Part shown: piece by piece, positions 6,454-6,791 of the stretch
Numbering within the stretch: the first letter of the stretch is position 1
How the letters are laid out: every line of letters starts with the position of its first letter
Assembly (NCBI GenBank): GCA_938007945.1
Contig: CALLME010000116.1
Coordinates: 1-6,791, forward strand
Length of the DNA: 6,791 bases
From: an uncultured Caulobacterales bacterium
GTDB lineage: Bacteria; Pseudomonadota; Alphaproteobacteria; Caulobacterales; Maricaulaceae
Reading direction: 5' to 3'
Made by a program: the position numbers and the translations under genes
Notes under the pieces: generated by a model
Seen by the model: only the letters and a program-made list of their open reading frames with translations
Database searches by the model: none
What the model was told of the DNA's origin: nothing

Positions 6454-6791
6454 ATGATAACAGTCCACCACCTCAATAACTCTCGTTCTCAACGTATCAT
6501 CTGGCTCCTCGAAGAGCTGGGTGTGAAATATGAGATTAAGCATTATCAACGTGATGAGGTGACGAACCTCGCCCCGCCAGAGCTCAAGGCCATTCACCCG
6601 CTCGGAAAATCGCCTGTGATTACGAACACAGAAAATGACCGCGTGATTGCGGAGACGGGCGCGATTGTTGAATATCTTCTACGTAAATATGACACCAAAC
6701 ATAATTTCGTGCCTGATATTGGGACGCAGGAGTATATCGATTACGTCCATTTCATGCATTACGCCGAAGGCTCGGCTATGCTGCCGCTTCT
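6454..6791 (+). CDS. Glutathione S-transferase, Gtt1-like (N-terminal half, cut by the window edge)
   Basis: The gene starts at the ATG at 6454 and is open to the edge, giving 112 full codons of an expected total of roughly 210-235. The N-terminal thioredoxin-fold domain is clear: NNSRSQRIIWLLEELGVKYE (8-27), APPELKAIHPLGKSPVI (40-56) with cis-Pro54, and AETGAIVEYLL (66-76), where Glu67-Thr68 would hold the gamma-glutamyl part of glutathione. The run APPELK-IHPLG-SP is characteristic of the Gtt1-like GST group known from yeast and many proteobacteria. The helical C-terminal domain begins near residue 90 and is incomplete. Such enzymes conjugate or reduce substrates with glutathione in the cytoplasm, usually for detoxification. 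Ser10 or Ser12 is the likely activating residue, an inference. The 43-base gap upstream has no clear ribosome binding site or promoter. The product has no evident link to the peptidases. Confidence 0.9.
   Translation, partial: MITVHHLNNSRSQRIIWLLEELGVKYEIKHYQRDEVTNLAPPELKAIHPLGKSPVITNTENDRVIAETGAIVEYLLRKYDTKHNFVPDIGTQEYIDYVHFMHYAEGSAMLPL

Noticed and set aside
1..6791. Mobile element, CRISPR array, tRNA or rRNA
   Set aside because: I found no transposase, integrase or phage-like product, no regularly spaced direct repeats, and no tRNA-like cloverleaf; intergenic space is too small to hold most of these.

Overview
The window looks like chromosomal DNA of an alphaproteobacterium, probably a marine or prosthecate type (Hyphomonadaceae, Maricaulales or Caulobacterales relatives). 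This rests on protein style (exported M28 peptidases with lipoboxes, an M1 peptidase of the HEIGH/WMDEG type, a Gtt1-like GST), a GC content judged by eye at about one half, and dense gene packing. The assignment is an inference; the window has no rRNA or marker gene to settle it.

Layout. The left edge (1-333, minus strand) holds the first 111 codons of an exported lipoprotein that looks like an M28-type peptidase. A 134-base divergent intergenic region (334-467) follows, with an inverted repeat TGCCAA-N10-TTGGCA whose two arms can each serve as a -35 box, one facing each way. From 468 everything reads rightward: a complete M28 zinc peptidase lipoprotein with a PA-like insert (468-2150), a GT10 (fucosyltransferase-type) glycosyltransferase 8 bases later (2159-3211), a weak terminator-like hairpin at its stop codon, an 88-base gap, a large secreted M1 zinc metallopeptidase (3300-5897), a small exported DUF6702-like protein 9 bases later (5907-6410), and the first half of a Gtt1-like glutathione S-transferase (6454 to the right edge).

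How the genes may work together. Three of the six genes are exported or lipid-anchored (probable) zinc peptidases, and a fourth is a small exported protein placed directly behind the M1 gene. The simplest reading is an envelope or periplasmic peptide-degradation cluster used in nutrition or protein turnover. The GT10 enzyme has no signal peptide and would act in the cytoplasm on a surface glycan precursor; its placement behind the M28 gene may be only positional. The GST is probably an independent housekeeping or stress gene.

I see no mobile element, CRISPR array, tRNA, rRNA or phage gene, and no evidence for a new multi-gene system. The points most worth a second look are the divergent-promoter dyad, the DUF6702-like protein with a predicted mature N-terminal histidine, the charged tail of the M1 protein, and the GT10 gene starting without a visible ribosome binding site.
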